NCBI RefSeq assembly: GCF_009674485.1
Contig: NZ_WKJJ01000002.1
Location: forward strand, 372,001-436,000
Reading direction: 5' to 3'
Source: Pseudoduganella rivuli
GTDB lineage: Bacteria; Pseudomonadota; Gammaproteobacteria; Burkholderiales; Burkholderiaceae_D
DNA: 64,000 bases
In this document: one piece after another, positions 63,721 through 64,000 of the stretch
How the letters are laid out: each line of letters opens with the position of its first letter
How positions within the stretch are numbered: position 1 is the first letter of the stretch
The notes under the pieces: model-generated
Database searches by the model: none
The model's input: the letters and a program-made list of their open reading frames with translations, nothing else
What the model was told of the DNA's origin: nothing
Translations under genes and position numbers: made by a program

Positions 63721-64000
63721 ATGAAATCCAAACTCATCGCCATTACAGCCACGTTATTGGCCACTGCTGCTTATGCGGGCGAACCCATCTGGGATGGTAA
63801 TAAAGTCCGGATGGTCAGTGAAAAACTGGACCAGGGCGTCTATGCCTATTACGCGGCGGACGCCCGCGAATTGAACGCCAAAGGCGGTGCGGCGGCCACC
63901 AGTGGCGGATTAATTGTTGGCAGTAAAGGGGCGCTGCTGATCGATACCATGCTGAACCAGCGCCTGAATAAACAGGTGCAGGCGTTGAGCCGTCAACTGG
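63721..64000 (+). CDS. Exported metallo-beta-lactamase-fold hydrolase (partial, runs off window)
   Basis: The 93 visible residues start with a signal peptide (MKSKLIAITATLLATAAYAG). They continue with the N-terminal strands of an MBL fold (LDQGVYAYYAADAREL, SGGLIVGSKGALLIDTML). The HxHxDH metal motif would lie beyond the window. CAGGAG precedes ATG 63721. It is divergent from a LysR gene with a shared operator candidate. The substrate cannot be inferred. Confidence 0.8.
   Translation, partial: MKSKLIAITATLLATAAYAGEPIWDGNKVRMVSEKLDQGVYAYYAADARELNAKGGAAATSGGLIVGSKGALLIDTMLNQRLNKQVQALSRQL

Overview
The window is a GC-rich bacterial chromosome segment. It most likely comes from a betaproteobacterium of the Oxalobacteraceae (Janthinobacterium/Duganella/Massilia-like). 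The grounds are the mlaFEDACB-yadGH-ibaG-murA-hisGD...hisIE-HIT-tatABC gene order, separate hisI and hisE, a short-form HisG, and a DUF4214/RTX-like giant protein. This is inferred from gene content; no database search was possible. No rRNA, tRNA or CRISPR array was seen.

Layout. 1-3.6 kb: the end of a sensor kinase, its response regulator, a chemotaxis receptor, and a REP-type (Y1) transposase relative flanked by short repeats. 3.7-10 kb: glutamate synthase gltBD. 10.3-16 kb: one 1898-residue modular, probably secreted, protein (DUF4214, Pro/Thr repeat, calcium-binding-like repeats). 16.2-22 kb: the Mla outer-membrane lipid-asymmetry operon (mlaFEDACB) and an ABC exporter pair. 22.1-33.5 kb: ibaG, murA and the histidine operon (hisG D C B H A F I E), interrupted by a solitary DNA methyltransferase and followed by a HIT protein and tatABC. 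33.5-42.2 kb (minus strand): DUF885 peptidase-like protein, small membrane protein, large SNF2 helicase, S9 peptidase. 42.3-46.2 kb: hemE and priA, separated by about 750 bp packed with DnaA boxes that resembles a replication origin. 46.2-51.1 kb: ArgP/IciA regulator, HD-GYP-like protein, SRPBCC protein and Rep helicase.

The most unusual part is 51.2-60.8 kb. It holds five tandem paralogues of a membrane receptor built as signal peptide, extracellular 7TMR-DISMED2-like sensor, seven membrane helices, coiled coil and class III adenylate-cyclase domain. They arose by duplication: a vestige of the 3' end of rep precedes the second pair of paralogues. The first copy has lost catalytic residues and its C-terminal end. 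The second has lost the whole cyclase domain. Copies 3-5 look catalytically intact. A frameshifted scrap of a sixth cyclase tail lies downstream and abuts a TnpB-only IS200/IS605-type element whose RuvC-II glutamate is replaced by glycine. The result reads as an array of intact cyclases, a pseudo-cyclase and a cyclase-less receptor, most of them translationally coupled.

62-64 kb: a transglutaminase-like protein, a LysR regulator, and a divergently transcribed, truncated metallo-beta-lactamase-fold gene at the window edge.
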